Positions 38,534 to 48,240 are shown, numbered from the stretch's first letter. The stretch: 64,000 nucleotides of DNA from Pseudomonadota bacterium (GCA_029558635.1 JAKQEE010000416.1:62001-126000), one strand, 5' to 3'. Made by a program: numbers and translations. Notes: generated from the letters alone by a model not told the origin.

Positions 38534-39304
38534 TCAGTAATCAATCCGCGTCAGGTAAAGCCCGTCGGGTGGTGACGTCGGTCCACCATGCTTGCGGTCC
38601 TTGGCTTCAAGGGCCGTGCGCACATCGTCGGGCGTCCATTTTCCTTGCCCGACCAGCACCAGCGTCCCGACCATATTGCGCACCTGATGATGCAGGAACG
38701 ACCGAGCCTCGAAATAAAAGCTGATTTCCAGCCCACCCTTCGGCAAAAGCAGTTCTTCAATGTCCGCGCGCTCCAATGTTTTCATCGGCGACTTGGCTTG
38801 GCACTCCGCCGCGCGAAAAGTTGAGAAATCGTGATGGCCCAAAAGATACTTGGCCCCTTCGCGCATCGCAGAGACATCAAGATCTCCCCACACATGCCAC
38901 ATCAAAGAGTCCTGAAAAGAGGGAGGCGCAACGCGGTTGAGCAAGCGGTAAGTGTAGAGCTTGTTGATTGCCCCAAATCGCGCATGAAAATCATCAGCAA
39001 CAATTTCGGCCTTCAGGATGGAAATTTTCTCGTTCCGCAAATGGGCGTTAAGCGCGCGCGCCAGATCATACCCTTCCAGCGGACGATCCCCGTAATCCAG
39101 ATCGAAATGGGCAACCTGCCCCTCGGCGTGAACGCCGGCATCGGTGCGGCCCGCCACATGAAGGCGGATATCCTGCTGGCAAAATCCGGTAATCGCCTCT
39201 TCGATTTTTTGTTGCACGGATGGGATGCCGTCTTCCTGACGCTGCCATCCCGAATAGGGCGTACCCATATATTCGATTGTGAGTTTCCAGCGCTTGAGTG
39301 TCAT
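38534..39304 (-). CDS. truA: tRNA pseudouridine synthase A
   Basis: Makes pseudouridine at positions 38-40 of tRNA. The 256-residue protein has IEYMGTPYSGWQRQ, the catalytic-Asp motif AGRTDAGVHAEGQVAHFD, ARFGAINKLYTYRLLN and RSFLHHQVRNMVGTLVLVGQGKW. The ATG overlaps fmt by 4 bp, the usual fmt-truA coupling. def is not adjacent. Confidence 0.96.
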   Translation of the reverse strand: MTLKRWKLTIEYMGTPYSGWQRQEDGIPSVQQKIEEAITGFCQQDIRLHVAGRTDAGVHAEGQVAHFDLDYGDRPLEGYDLARALNAHLRNEKISILKAEIVADDFHARFGAINKLYTYRLLNRVAPPSFQDSLMWHVWGDLDVSAMREGAKYLLGHHDFSTFRAAECQAKSPMKTLERADIEELLLPKGGLEISFYFEARSFLHHQVRNMVGTLVLVGQGKWTPDDVRTALEAKDRKHGGPTSPPDGLYLTRIDY

Positions 39305-40251
39305 ACGAATTTCTGCCCCGTTTTTAAACGCCCGCCATTGATAGCATCGGAAACACTCATCGGCTTGCCGCTCTCGGGTTGAATGCTGGTGACACGGTAA
39401 CAGGAATCATCCCCGCACACCACATCGCCTTCACTAGAAATTAAAACTCCAGCGGAACCCGACTCGGAAGAGGAAGAGATTTCCCCCTCCAAAATTTTGA
39501 ATCGCCTGCTGTTTTCATCAAGGCTCCAGCATCCGGGCCAAGGGGTGAAGGCCCTCACTTTACGGTCGATTTCGGCAGCCGGTTTCGACCAGTCGATATG
39601 TCCCTCGTCTTTGGAAAGCATCGGCGCATAACAGGATAGGGCGTCATCCTGAATTTCAAGATTCAATTCCTCCCCATTCAGAATCATTTCCAACACATCC
39701 TCGATCGTCGACGACCCCAGCGCGGACAAGCTGTCGTGCAAAGATTGTCCTGTCGTCTGCGGACGGATGGCCACGGTCCTTTTGAGGATCATCGCACCGG
39801 TATCAAGCCCTACATCCATCTGCATAATGGTAATGCCGCTCTCGGTATCGCCAGCCTCAATGGCGCGCTGAATAGGAGCTGCCCCGCGCCAGCGTGGAAG
39901 GATCGAAGCATGAATGTTAAGGCAGCCATATTTCGGCGCATCCAGTACGTCCTTGGGCAAAATCAACCCGTAAGCCGCAACCACCGCAACATCCGCGTGA
40001 AGCGCAGCAAATTCGGCCACTGCCTGCGGCCCCTTTTTAAAACTGCGTGGCGTATAAACGGGAATATTGTGACGCTCGGCTACTTGGTGAACGGGAGAAA
40101 GGCGGAGCTGCTGCCCTCGTCCGGCAGGGCGCGGTGGCTGGGTATAAACGGCGATCACATCAATGCGTGGATTGGCGATCAGGTTTTCAAGCGCCGGAAC
40201 GGAAAAGTCCGGCGTCCCCATAAAAACGACTTTTAGGATATCTGCGCTCAT
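39301..40251 (-). CDS. fmt: Methionyl-tRNA formyltransferase
   Basis: Formylates initiator Met-tRNA. The 316-residue protein has VVFMGTPDFSVPALENL, VYTQPPRPAGRGQQL, AAYGLILPKDVLDAPKYGCLNIHASILPRWRGAAPIQRAI (the SLLPRWRG-type motif), GITIMQMDVGLDTGAM and the C-terminal domain beginning around DWSKPAAEI. In many relatives def precedes it; here a pilin-like gene is upstream. Confidence 0.96.
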   Translation of the reverse strand: MSADILKVVFMGTPDFSVPALENLIANPRIDVIAVYTQPPRPAGRGQQLRLSPVHQVAERHNIPVYTPRSFKKGPQAVAEFAALHADVAVVAAYGLILPKDVLDAPKYGCLNIHASILPRWRGAAPIQRAIEAGDTESGITIMQMDVGLDTGAMILKRTVAIRPQTTGQSLHDSLSALGSSTIEDVLEMILNGEELNLEIQDDALSCYAPMLSKDEGHIDWSKPAAEIDRKVRAFTPWPGCWSLDENSRRFKILEGEISSSSESGSAGVLISSEGDVVCGDDSCYRVTSIQPESGKPMSVSDAINGGRLKTGQKFV

Positions 40252-40265
40252 GCGCCTTATATAGC

Positions 40266-40952
40266 CTATCGCGCCATCAGGACATAGAAATAATTATATG
40301 ACCCATCAGACCTACACACGACACAGGCCTGATAGGCCGGAAGCTTGGAAAAGGTGGTGTCATCCAGAGTATTGGGCGAGGCATCGTTAAAGCTGCCGTC
40401 AAAGCGGTTAAGCGCCGGCCCCTTGACACAAGGTGGCGCGCCTGCAGGGTCGTCAATGGGTATTGTCCCGCTTGCAAAGCCCAACTGGGAATTCATGGTT
40501 TCGCAAAACGCTGACGTCACATTGGGTAAAACGGCAATCAGCTCGGCCTTATCCGATCCGACTTGAGGGATTTGGCTGGTTGCGAAAAACTCCCACGGAC
40601 TTCCATCATTGACACCGTCCGGCGGAGCCTTGTACGTGGCCCGTCCACCGTCCGGCGAAAAAACCTGATTTTCTGGCGTAACAGCAATATCACCATACTG
40701 CGTTGTGTTGTCATCCGGCGGGGCGAAACGAAGGTCGGCTTCGGACACATTCTTTTCGAGAATGATAGTAACCCCCTTGGCCAGTTCGGCGCCATAACGT
40801 TGAACCTGTCCGGCTTTGATAAGCAGGTCTTCGGCGTCAATATTATCCTTATACCCGCCGACATTGCGAATGGCGGCCGTCAATAGCCCGATCAGGACGA
40901 TCCCGATCAGGACATAAACCAGAATATTCCCGCTTTGATAACCAGATTTCAT
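40266..40952 (-). CDS. Pilin-like (class III/type IV pseudopilin-like) membrane protein 1
   Basis: A 228-residue protein with a short N terminus, one hydrophobic helix at residues about 8-30 (GNILVYVLIGIVLIGLLTAA) and a long extracytoplasmic domain with several cysteines, ending VLMAR. The helix near the N terminus preceded by a Gly is reminiscent of pseudopilins, but the classic Glu5 is not evident. The gene at 54801-55502 shares the same layout and the same ending. Function unknown. Confidence 0.65.
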   Translation of the reverse strand: MKSGYQSGNILVYVLIGIVLIGLLTAAIRNVGGYKDNIDAEDLLIKAGQVQRYGAELAKGVTIILEKNVSEADLRFAPPDDNTTQYGDIAVTPENQVFSPDGGRATYKAPPDGVNDGSPWEFFATSQIPQVGSDKAELIAVLPNVTSAFCETMNSQLGFASGTIPIDDPAGAPPCVKGPALNRFDGSFNDASPNTLDDTTFSKLPAYQACVVCRSDGSYNYFYVLMAR

Positions 40953-40960
40953 TGGCAACC

Positions 40961-42388
40961 TCAATTGTCCTGCGGTCCGATTGTAAGGCAATCTTTAAGA
41001 TAAGAACAGGCCTCAATCGCCTCTTTTTGGCTATAGCCCGCAAGCCGTGCACGAAACATCCATTGTGCATCCGCCGTCCGAAGCGGGACAATAACGGTCT
41101 GCCCTCTGTTCAGGTGTTTGGGCAGTTTGATCATGGCGTTGTAAAGGGCCTGATTGGTACTGGAGCGGTCGGAATAAGCCCCGATCTGGATTTGCCAGCG
41201 GGACGTTCCGTCCGGAGAAATTTGAGGGGGGGGCTGGGTGGCGGTCTGGGGTTGCGCTGTTCCATTGGCAGATGGAACGACAATTTGCCCCAAAGAATGA
41301 GTGATATCGGTGCCGCGTGTTTCGCGGATGACCGGCGTAATCTGCAACGATTTCATTGCCGGAACGTCGGTGGGGGGATAGGCGTTGCTGGCGGTCACGA
41401 TTGGTTGCGGAGCAGGCGCGGAGGGTGCGGAACCGCTGGGCTTTCTGGGCGGCAAAACGATGGAAGAGGAAGTGAGGGTGGACGAGGCAATTTGTGGCAT
41501 TTCAGGCGGCGGAGCCACGCGTCCGGCAGATATCAACTGGGCGATTTTGACGAATCCGCGATCAAGCAGAGTGCGCATATGCTCGTTTCGGCTGTTGGCT
41601 GTCCGCCCGCCGAAAACGACGCCGATCAACCGTGTATTGCCGCGCTTGACCGACGCCACAAGGTTAAAACCGGACGCGGCCACATATCCGGTCTTGATTC
41701 CGTCCATACCCTGATAGGTACTCATCAACCTGTTGTGATTATGCATGGATCTCCCGTTAAAATAGGCATTTTTTAATCCAAAGACGGAATAATGCCGCGG
41801 ATAGGTATCAATCAAATATTTGGCGAGTTTTGCCATGTCTCGCGCCGTTGAAACCTGCCTGTAATCGTGAAGCCCTGAGGCATTGACAAAACGTGTTTGG
41901 GTCATCCCGATCTGACGGGCTTTAAGATTCATCAACTGCACAAAACGGGCTTCTGATCCGCCCAGATTCTCGGCAACCGTTACCGCCACGTCATTGGCCG
42001 ATTTGGTGGCAAGCGTGCGCAACGCATCATAAACCGTAATGCTCTGTCCAGGCCGGAGCCCGACCTTGCTGGGCGGCATAGAGGAGCTATGGCTCGATGC
42101 GATCAATCGGGTTCTCTCGGATATCTTTCCGGAATCAAGGGCATCGAAAACCAGAGCCATCGTCATGATCTTGGTCAAAGAAGCGGGGTGCAGATTGCGG
42201 TCTGCATTTTCCTGCGACAACACCATCCCTGTACTGGCATCAATGACGATCGAGGCATATTTCAGATTGGGTCCCGCTGAAGACCGCCTTTTTTTGTTTC
42301 CGGCCAAAGCGTCAGTCGAGAACATTGCCGTGCAAAGGAACAGGCAAAGCGTGAGAAAAACGGTTGTGGAAAAAAAGGAAAATTTCAC
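40961..42388 (-). CDS. D-alanyl-D-alanine carboxypeptidase with C-terminal SPOR domain
   Basis: A 475-residue penicillin-binding protein 5/6-type enzyme. It has a signal peptide, the S11 catalytic motifs PASLTKIMTM (Ser-x-x-Lys), TKSANDVAV (Ser-x-Asn) and GIKTGYVAASG (Lys-Thr-Gly). A Pro/Ala/Ser-rich linker (about residues 290-390) leads to a C-terminal SPOR domain (WQIQIGAYSDRSSTNQAL), which binds denuded septal peptidoglycan. The start is a GTG at 42388 after GAGGGG. Probably periplasmic, working at the division site. Confidence 0.93.
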   Translation of the reverse strand: MKFSFFSTTVFLTLCLFLCTAMFSTDALAGNKKRRSSAGPNLKYASIVIDASTGMVLSQENADRNLHPASLTKIMTMALVFDALDSGKISERTRLIASSHSSSMPPSKVGLRPGQSITVYDALRTLATKSANDVAVTVAENLGGSEARFVQLMNLKARQIGMTQTRFVNASGLHDYRQVSTARDMAKLAKYLIDTYPRHYSVFGLKNAYFNGRSMHNHNRLMSTYQGMDGIKTGYVAASGFNLVASVKRGNTRLIGVVFGGRTANSRNEHMRTLLDRGFVKIAQLISAGRVAPPPEMPQIASSTLTSSSIVLPPRKPSGSAPSAPAPQPIVTASNAYPPTDVPAMKSLQITPVIRETRGTDITHSLGQIVVPSANGTAQPQTATQPPPQISPDGTSRWQIQIGAYSDRSSTNQALYNAMIKLPKHLNRGQTVIVPLRTADAQWMFRARLAGYSQKEAIEACSYLKDCLTIGPQDN

Positions 42389-42735
42389 CGCACCCCTCCA
42401 TGAGATGTGCCGCGAAGATAAGGAAGAAAGCCAGGAATTGCGTTTAAGAACAACATGACAACCGGAACCATAATTCCGAGTCTAAAGAACTTCCTTTCGC
42501 CTGTCCATTTTGATCATTTCGCAAAGCAAAAATCTCCAACAGAAATTATCGAAAAATGAAAATAAAATTATGACAAAGTGCGGCAATTTATTTGCTGCAG
42601 CGCAAAAGAAAAATCTTGACTTATGCATACAACCAAATAAATAATTTGTGGCAGCGCAAAAAAATGTGATATCTTTTTACCGCAACTGCGAACTTCCCTT
42701 GAAGGGGATTTCCAACAAAGGGAATGGAGAAAGAA
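42389..42735 (+). promoter_or_regulatory. Phasin promoter region with PhaR-like operator boxes
   Basis: 347 bp between the divergent carboxypeptidase and phasin genes. A promoter TTGACT (42616-42621) with an 18-bp spacer and AATAAT (42640-42645) is flanked by two copies of a TGC-rich element: TTGCTGCAGCGCAAAAG at 42592-42608 and TTGTGGCAGCGCAAAA at 42646-42661. Such TGC-rich boxes are the known target type of the PHB-sensing repressor PhaR in alphaproteobacteria. Confidence 0.6.
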
Positions 42736-43302
42736 ATGGCAACGAAAACACCGAAGAAAAAGACGACAAAATCATCGGCATCGAAAGCTGCACAGCCGGC
42801 CAAGGCAGCCAAGGCTGCACCTTCAACGGTTATTCCTTTCGCACCGATCGGAGCAGAGGCGCTTAATCCTTTCGGAAGCGCTATGGGCGCCAAAGCACCT
42901 GAATTCAAATCTTATTTTACAGCTATGGAGACGAACATGAGCAACTACAAAGACCAATACGAAAAAATGACCGGCGACGCTTCTGCTGCAATGCGTCAAC
43001 AAATTGAAAGCTATGTTCAGGTTGGCACCAGCCTGATGAAAGGCTCCGAAGCAATTATGAAGGCTTGCATGGAACTGGCTCAGGATTCTGCGGAACGCAA
43101 TGCTGCAGCATGGAAAAGTTTGATGGCTTGCCGCACCATGAACGAAGCGGCTGAGCAACAGAACAAAATGGCTCAAGCCAATCTTGACGAAGCAATGTCG
43201 GCGGCTACCAAAATCTCTGAAATGACCATTAAGGTCTGCACCGAGGCTTGTGAGCCTCTGGGTGAGCAAGTGACCAAGGCTATGAAAAAAATGTCTGCCT
43301 AA
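42736..43302 (+). CDS. Phasin family protein
   Basis: Granule-associated protein of polyhydroxyalkanoate storage. The 188-residue protein has a Lys/Ala-rich N terminus (ATKTPKKKTTKSSASKAAQPAKAA) and a helical phasin domain of about 110 residues (NYKDQYEKMTGDASAAMRQQIESYV, then SAATKISEMTIK). I start at 42736 because GGAG precedes it; an ATG at 42724 is in frame. Other phasin or phaC genes are not in the window, but the PhaR-like boxes upstream support PHB-related control. Confidence 0.85.
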   Translation: MATKTPKKKTTKSSASKAAQPAKAAKAAPSTVIPFAPIGAEALNPFGSAMGAKAPEFKSYFTAMETNMSNYKDQYEKMTGDASAAMRQQIESYVQVGTSLMKGSEAIMKACMELAQDSAERNAAAWKSLMACRTMNEAAEQQNKMAQANLDEAMSAATKISEMTIKVCTEACEPLGEQVTKAMKKMSA

Positions 43303-43326
43303 GGGTTGGATAGAGAAATGAAGACA

Positions 43327-43361
43327 GGGCCTCTCCGAAAGGGTGAGGCCCTTATCTTTTG
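43327..43361 (+). terminator. Intrinsic terminator after the phasin gene
   Basis: GGGCCTCTCC (43327-43336), GAAA, then GGGTGAGGCCC (43341-43351) make a stem with a GNRA-type loop followed by TTATCTTTT. It lies 24 bp after the phasin stop codon. Confidence 0.85.
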
Positions 43362-43396
43362 ATCTTTACCGAGAACTTTGCTAAGAATCCGTCACA

Positions 43397-43747
43397 ATGA
43401 CATACCCTGACGACCCTGACCGTTTTGATAACAACCGCACCCCCGATGAGGGGCGCGAAGACGGGCTGGCGCTCAAGACTCGCCCCAAAACCAAAAAACC
43501 GGCGATGTATAAGGTTTTGCTGCTAAACGACGACTATACGCCTATGGAATTTGTGGTGCACATACTGGAGAGGTTTTTCAGCAAAACCCGCGATGAGGCC
43601 ACCGACATTATGCTGCACGTTCATCGCCGCGGCGTGGGTCTGTGCGGCGTCTATACATACGAAGTTGCCGAAACCAAAGTGAACCAAGTCATGGATTTCG
43701 CCCGCGCCAACGAACAACCCCTCCAATGCACGATGGAAAAAGAGTAA
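43397..43747 (+). CDS. clpS: ATP-dependent Clp protease adaptor ClpS
   Basis: N-end-rule adaptor for ClpA. The 116-residue protein has a disordered N terminus, the core [23 protein letters not shown], the substrate-pocket residues NDD, and [23 protein letters not shown]. clpA normally follows directly; here two divergent-strand genes intervene. Confidence 0.95.
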   Translation: MTYPDDPDRFDNNRTPDEGREDGLALKTRPKTKKPAMYKVLLLNDDYTPMEFVVHILERFFSKTRDEATDIMLHVHRRGVGLCGVYTYEVAETKVNQVMDFARANEQPLQCTMEKE

Positions 43748-43759
43748 ACGGGAGAATAG

Positions 43760-44278
43760 CTACTTTTGTCCTTCAGAGGGCTCCCAAATGGCGTGGCATT
43801 TGTTTTCTATACATTTTGCCTCAACTACAGTCCGGTCTGAGAAATCAAGCGGTTCTTGCCTCGCCCCTGAATCATCAACACGCCGTAGGCATTCATAGTA
43901 GGCCTGAGCTAAATCCTTGTGGATGGGGCTAGGCGGTGAATAGCCGCTCTGAACCAGAACGCAATCCGAGTCCCCCTGACAGGAATTCTTTCCCCAAAAA
44001 ATACTCGAGCAAGAAGGGGGGAGGGTATAAGCCGTAGGTCTTTGATGTGAACCGCTAAGAAAGGAAGAAAGTTCGGAAGCTGGAACAACCCACCAGATAA
44101 CAAGACCCAGAAGAAGAAAAGGAATAACGAACAGAGCTACAAAGCCCGCAACTATGCCTTTTCCAACCCTTCCCAGTTTTTCTTGTGGTGTAAACCTGTA
44201 TCTTTGATACAAGCGCAGCAAAGCCCAGAACAAAAAAAGCGCGGGAACGATATAGGAGATAAGCTGGTTACTCTCCAT
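43760..44278 (-). CDS. Cys-rich membrane protein 1, between clpS and clpA
   Basis: A 172-residue protein with two hydrophobic segments (about residues 8-20 and 44-66) and a C-terminal extracytoplasmic domain carrying six Cys, in SCSSIF, KNSCQGDSDCVLVQSG, YYECLRR and AKCIENKCHAIWEP. The C-x(4)-C-type spacing SCxGDSDC resembles the same part of the next gene (CKDDGDCALING). It starts inside that gene by 11 bp, so the two are co-transcribed. No family recognised. Confidence 0.65.
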   Translation of the reverse strand: MESNQLISYIVPALFLFWALLRLYQRYRFTPQEKLGRVGKGIVAGFVALFVIPFLLLGLVIWWVVPASELSSFLSGSHQRPTAYTLPPSCSSIFWGKNSCQGDSDCVLVQSGYSPPSPIHKDLAQAYYECLRRVDDSGARQEPLDFSDRTVVEAKCIENKCHAIWEPSEGQK

Positions 44279-44798
44279 TTACACGACCCCTTCCGGAAAA
44301 ATTGATTTGGGATGGAAAGGATGAAAATTTTTCGGCGCATAAACGGCTCGGACTGCAATACGCGGTGACGGAGCCCTGTCCCTCCGCCACATACGGGATG
44401 CAATGCTGACGGGATTGGGCAGAGAAATTGGCCTCCCCCTGAGGCAGGTGTTTCTTGTTAAAGGCCACAGGCCATCCACACGGACCGTTAATCAAAGCAC
44501 AGTCACCATCATCTTTGCACAAACGCCATTCCGTCAGGACAGGCGCAATTGCTGGTTCCTGAGATGTACGGGAATTTTCATTTCCAGTGGCGGGGCCGAC
44601 CGCATTGGCAAAAACAAAAAACATCCAAAGGAGATATCCTGTCAAAAGGAGCGCAAAAACGATCCCTATTCTCTCAAGAAAATTTCTGAACGCACTGGCG
44701 TTTTCCGGATCTTTTAGAGAGTCGATTTGTCTCTTGAACAAGTGGAAAAGAACCGCAAAAGCAAGCGCCAGAATGATGTGTGGGGAGAATTTATCCAT
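44268..44798 (-). CDS. Cys-rich membrane protein 2, between clpS and clpA
   Basis: A 176-residue protein (start uncertain; an upstream ATG at 44810 is also in frame) with two hydrophobic segments near residues 6-20 and 44-64, then an extracytoplasmic domain with Cys in WRLCKDDGDCALINGPCGWP, RQHCIPY, AYCSPSRLCAEKF. The CxxDxDC core repeats that of the gene just downstream, so the two look like diverged paralogues. Function unknown; disulphide-stabilised envelope proteins are likely. Confidence 0.6.
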   Translation of the reverse strand: MDKFSPHIILALAFAVLFHLFKRQIDSLKDPENASAFRNFLERIGIVFALLLTGYLLWMFFVFANAVGPATGNENSRTSQEPAIAPVLTEWRLCKDDGDCALINGPCGWPVAFNKKHLPQGEANFSAQSRQHCIPYVAEGQGSVTAYCSPSRLCAEKFSSFPSQINFSGRGRVNGE

Positions 44799-44931
44799 AT
44801 CTCGTCGCATCACTCCTGAAATACGGTATTTTGTTGCACGTAAAGGCCCAACTGATCTGACCAAAAAGTAAATACCATGACTTGGCGTAAAAGATAAAGA
44901 AAAAGACCGTATTTTGTAAAAATCTTAACTT

Positions 44932-44960
44932 TTGCAAAATATGGCCTAGGCTAATATAGT
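44932..44960 (+). promoter_or_regulatory. Sigma-70 type promoter for clpA
   Basis: TTGCAA (44932-44937), exactly 17 bp, then TATAGT (44955-44960). The predicted start would be about 20-25 bases before the clpA ATG at 44988. Confidence 0.6.
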
Positions 44961-44987
44961 AAGGATATTAACCGGTCGGATTTCACG

Positions 44988-47288
44988 ATGCTCTCTCGCA
45001 CCCTCGAACAAACCCTGCATAAAGCGTTGGCCGCGGCCAGCGACCGTCAGCACGAATTCGCAACATTGGAACATCTGCTCTTGGCTCTGACGGCCGATCA
45101 GGATGCCATTGCGGTGCTCCGCGCCTGCGGAGTCGATGTGGCCGAGATGCGCGAACAAATCGAAACCTATCTCGATACCGATCTGGTTTATTTGGTGAAC
45201 CCGCATGTAGCTGAATCAAAGCCTACCACGGCGTTCCAGCGCGTGTTGCAACGCGCGGCTATCCATGTCCAGTCTTCAGGCCGCGAAGAGGTGACGGGTG
45301 CAAATGTATTGGTTGCCCTCTTTAGCGAGCGCGAAAGCCACGCTGTCTATTTCCTGCAACAACATGATATGACCCGCTTTGATGCGGTGAACTATATTTC
45401 GCACGGCATTGCCAAAGTGCCGAGTCAGACGGGTGATGAGCCCCGCCGCACCCCCAAAGGTGCGGAAGAAGATGAAGAGGCGGGCGTCAAAACCGGACAG
45501 GATGCCCTGAAAGCTTATTGCATCAACCTCGATGAAAAAGCGAAAAAGGGCAAAATCGACGTTCTGGTTGGTCGCGAGAAAGAAGTCGAGCGCACGATCC
45601 AGATCCTCTGCCGTCGTAGCAAAAACAATCCGCTTTATGTAGGTGATCCGGGCGTCGGGAAAACAGCAATTGCCGAAGGTCTCGCCAAAAAGATTGTTGA
45701 TGGTGACGTACCTGAAGTCCTGATTGGGTGCACGATTTTTGCCCTTGATATGGGTGCTCTTCTGGCGGGTACACGTTATCGCGGCGATTTCGAAGAACGA
45801 TTGAAATCGGTTCTCTCGGAATTGCAAGACATGAACAATGTTGTTTTATTTATCGACGAAATCCACACGATTGTGGGCGCGGGCGCAACATCCGGCGGCG
45901 CGATGGACGCATCGAATTTGCTGAAACCTGCACTGGCATCGGGCGGGCTACGGTGCATCGGTTCGACGACTTACAAAGAATACCGCAACCAGTTTGAAAA
46001 AGACCGCGCTCTCGCGCGGCGCTTCCAGAAAATCGATATCGAAGAACCCTCAATCGACGACACAATTCGTATTTTAAAAGGTCTCAAACCTTACTACGAA
46101 GATCATCACAAAGTGAAATACACGAGCGAAGCGATCAAGGCCGCCGTTGAACTCTCGGCGCGTTATATCAGCGACCGCAAACTCCCTGATAAGGCAATTG
46201 ATATTATCGACGAAGTCGGCGCAGCCCAGATGCTCTTGCCCGCTTCACGGCGCAAGAAAACAATTGGCGTAAAAGATATCGAAGGCGTGGTCGCGGCCAT
46301 TGCACGTATTCCGTCCAAAGCGGTCAGCAAAGACGACCGTGAAGTGTTGCAACATCTCGAACGCGATTTGAAAACGATGGTCTTCGATCAGGAACAAGCC
46401 ATTGCAGCATTATCCGACGCCATCAAACTTTCCCGTGCCGGTCTGCGTGATCCTGAAAAACCGATTGGCTGTTATTTGTTCTCAGGTCCCACTGGTGTGG
46501 GGAAAACCGAAGTCGCCAAACAACTCTCCCGCACACTGGGGATCGAACTGATCCGCTTTGATATGTCGGAATATATGGAACGACACGCCGTTTCGCGCCT
46601 TATCGGTGCGCCCCCGGGCTATGTGGGGTATGAGCAGGGAGGTCTTCTCACCGAAAAAGTCGATCAACATCCGCATTGTGTGTTGCTGCTTGATGAGATT
46701 GAAAAGGCGCACCCCGACCTCTTCAATATTTTGCTGCAGGTCATGGACTACGGCAAACTCACCGATAATAACGGCAAGAGCATTGATTTCAGGAATGTCA
46801 TTCTGATTATGACGACGAATGCCGGTGCCGCACAATTGGCCAAAGCCCCGATGGGATTTGAATCGGATCGTCGTGTCGATGACGATCAGGAAGAGATTAA
46901 ACGCCTCTTTACACCGGAATTCAGAAACCGCCTTGATGCCATCATTCCGTTTGCCCCGCTGTCGCATAAAACCATTCTGCGGGTCGTTGATAAATTCGTG
47001 ATGCAGCTTGAGGCCCAGCTCTCCGACCGTCGCGTCACGATCTCGCTCTCCGATAAGGCCCGCGAATATCTGGCGGATCAGGGGTACGACCCCGTGATGG
47101 GCGCCCGTCCGCTGGCCCGTGTGGTGCAGGAAAAAATCAAAAAACCGCTGGCCGAAGAGTTGCTGTTCGGAAAGCTGAGGGAGGGCGGTTCGGTTCACGT
47201 GGACTGCGTAAAAGGAGAGCTTGTATTCAGCTCTCAGGCTGAAAAGAAAGCCCCATCCAGAAAATCTGATACATCGGAAAATGTATAA
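44988..47288 (+). CDS. clpA: ATP-dependent Clp protease ATP-binding subunit ClpA
   Basis: AAA+ unfoldase of ClpAP. The 766-residue protein has the N-domain for ClpS ([20 protein letters not shown], then two repeats), AAA-1 with Walker [16 protein letters not shown] and [23 protein letters not shown]-2 with Walker [15 protein letters not shown] and Walker [14 protein letters not shown], and the C-terminal docking region. Length is typical. The next gene starts directly after the stop codon. Confidence 0.97.
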   Translation: MLSRTLEQTLHKALAAASDRQHEFATLEHLLLALTADQDAIAVLRACGVDVAEMREQIETYLDTDLVYLVNPHVAESKPTTAFQRVLQRAAIHVQSSGREEVTGANVLVALFSERESHAVYFLQQHDMTRFDAVNYISHGIAKVPSQTGDEPRRTPKGAEEDEEAGVKTGQDALKAYCINLDEKAKKGKIDVLVGREKEVERTIQILCRRSKNNPLYVGDPGVGKTAIAEGLAKKIVDGDVPEVLIGCTIFALDMGALLAGTRYRGDFEERLKSVLSELQDMNNVVLFIDEIHTIVGAGATSGGAMDASNLLKPALASGGLRCIGSTTYKEYRNQFEKDRALARRFQKIDIEEPSIDDTIRILKGLKPYYEDHHKVKYTSEAIKAAVELSARYISDRKLPDKAIDIIDEVGAAQMLLPASRRKKTIGVKDIEGVVAAIARIPSKAVSKDDREVLQHLERDLKTMVFDQEQAIAALSDAIKLSRAGLRDPEKPIGCYLFSGPTGVGKTEVAKQLSRTLGIELIRFDMSEYMERHAVSRLIGAPPGYVGYEQGGLLTEKVDQHPHCVLLLDEIEKAHPDLFNILLQVMDYGKLTDNNGKSIDFRNVILIMTTNAGAAQLAKAPMGFESDRRVDDDQEEIKRLFTPEFRNRLDAIIPFAPLSHKTILRVVDKFVMQLEAQLSDRRVTISLSDKAREYLADQGYDPVMGARPLARVVQEKIKKPLAEELLFGKLREGGSVHVDCVKGELVFSSQAEKKAPSRKSDTSENV

Positions 47289-47672
47289 ATGACAGATAAA
47301 CCTTTGATCCTGATTGCAGATGATAACGCAAATGACCGCGCAGCCATGGCTGATGCGCTGACAAAAGCCGGATATGGCGTGATTCAGGCTATCGATTCCG
47401 GTTCGGCTCGTAGAGTGGCCCGCGAACATGACGTGGCGGTGGCCATCATCGACCATTTTATGACGCCGCATGACGGGGTGGAATTTGCCCGTTATATGCA
47501 ACTCGATAAAATCAATATCCCGATGTATCTGGTTACACACGACGACGATTCTGGCCTTCTGGCCGAGGCCAGCAAACTGGGTTTTGTCGGTTTACTGAAA
47601 AAACCGGTATCGTCCGAACGTCTGGTCAGCGCGGTTGATCGTGGCCTAAAGCTTCGCCGGAAATCAGTCTGA
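47289..47672 (+). CDS. Single-domain response regulator, downstream of clpA
   Basis: A 127-residue receiver-only protein: acidic pair LIADDNANDR, phospho-acceptor Asp in VAIIDHFMTPHDGVEFA, the switch Thr in LVTHDDDS and Lys in LLKKPVS. No output domain. The ATG immediately follows the clpA stop, so it is translated from the same message. Its partner kinase is not visible. Confidence 0.9.
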   Translation: MTDKPLILIADDNANDRAAMADALTKAGYGVIQAIDSGSARRVAREHDVAVAIIDHFMTPHDGVEFARYMQLDKINIPMYLVTHDDDSGLLAEASKLGFVGLLKKPVSSERLVSAVDRGLKLRRKSV

Positions 47673-47677
47673 CCCGT

Positions 47678-48145
47678 TCAGGGCAGGATCTCAAAAATCG
47701 CATCAATCTCAACCGCTACCCCGAATGGCAGATTGGTCGTACCAACAGCAAAGCGGGCATGACGCCCCTTGTCCCCCAGCGCCACCACCATCAGATCGGA
47801 CGCCCCGTTGACCACAGCCGGATGCTTGTCGAAATCGGGGGTGCAATTAACAAACCCACCCAGTTTTACGCAACGAACCACACGCGACCAGTCGCCGCCA
47901 ATCGCATCGCCCAGCTGGGCGAGGATATTGAGGGCGCAGGCCCGCGCTGCTTCTTGCCCTTGCTCGACCGAAAGCCCATCCCCCAACCGCCCAATATGGA
48001 GTTTTTCACCGTTCAGGAACGGGATTTGTCCCGCAATGAAAAGCTGGGAACCTGAAATAACATAAGGCACGTAATTGGCGGCGGCGGAAGCCGGCTTGGG
48101 AAGGGAAAGCCCCAGTTCGGCAAGGCGTTTTTCAGGTGAGGTCAT
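47678..48145 (-). CDS. RidA/YjgF family protein
   Basis: A 155-residue RidA-like protein, of the trimeric fold that hydrolyses reactive enamines/imines. Visible are the ANYVPYVISGSQLFIAGQIP strand, GQEAARACALNILAQL, and FVNCTPDFDKHPAVVNGASDLM, with LPFGVAVEIDAIFE at the C terminus. The catalytic Arg of canonical RidA (in the R-x-x-V region) is not obvious, so this may be an Rid-subfamily member with a different role. AGGAGA precedes its start. Convergent with the response regulator gene. Confidence 0.85.
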   Translation of the reverse strand: MTSPEKRLAELGLSLPKPASAAANYVPYVISGSQLFIAGQIPFLNGEKLHIGRLGDGLSVEQGQEAARACALNILAQLGDAIGGDWSRVVRCVKLGGFVNCTPDFDKHPAVVNGASDLMVVALGDKGRHARFAVGTTNLPFGVAVEIDAIFEILP

Positions 48146-48240
48146 GGCATAATCTCCTGTTTCAGGTTCTACTTGGGACTTGATTATTGGGCCAATTTAG
48201 GCCATCACTGGAATCGGAACAAGGGATAAGGTGTAACGCC

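Noticed and set aside
46482..47540. A 352-codon open frame on the minus strand opposite clpA
   Set aside because: Antisense to the well-conserved clpA; its sequence shows no domain.
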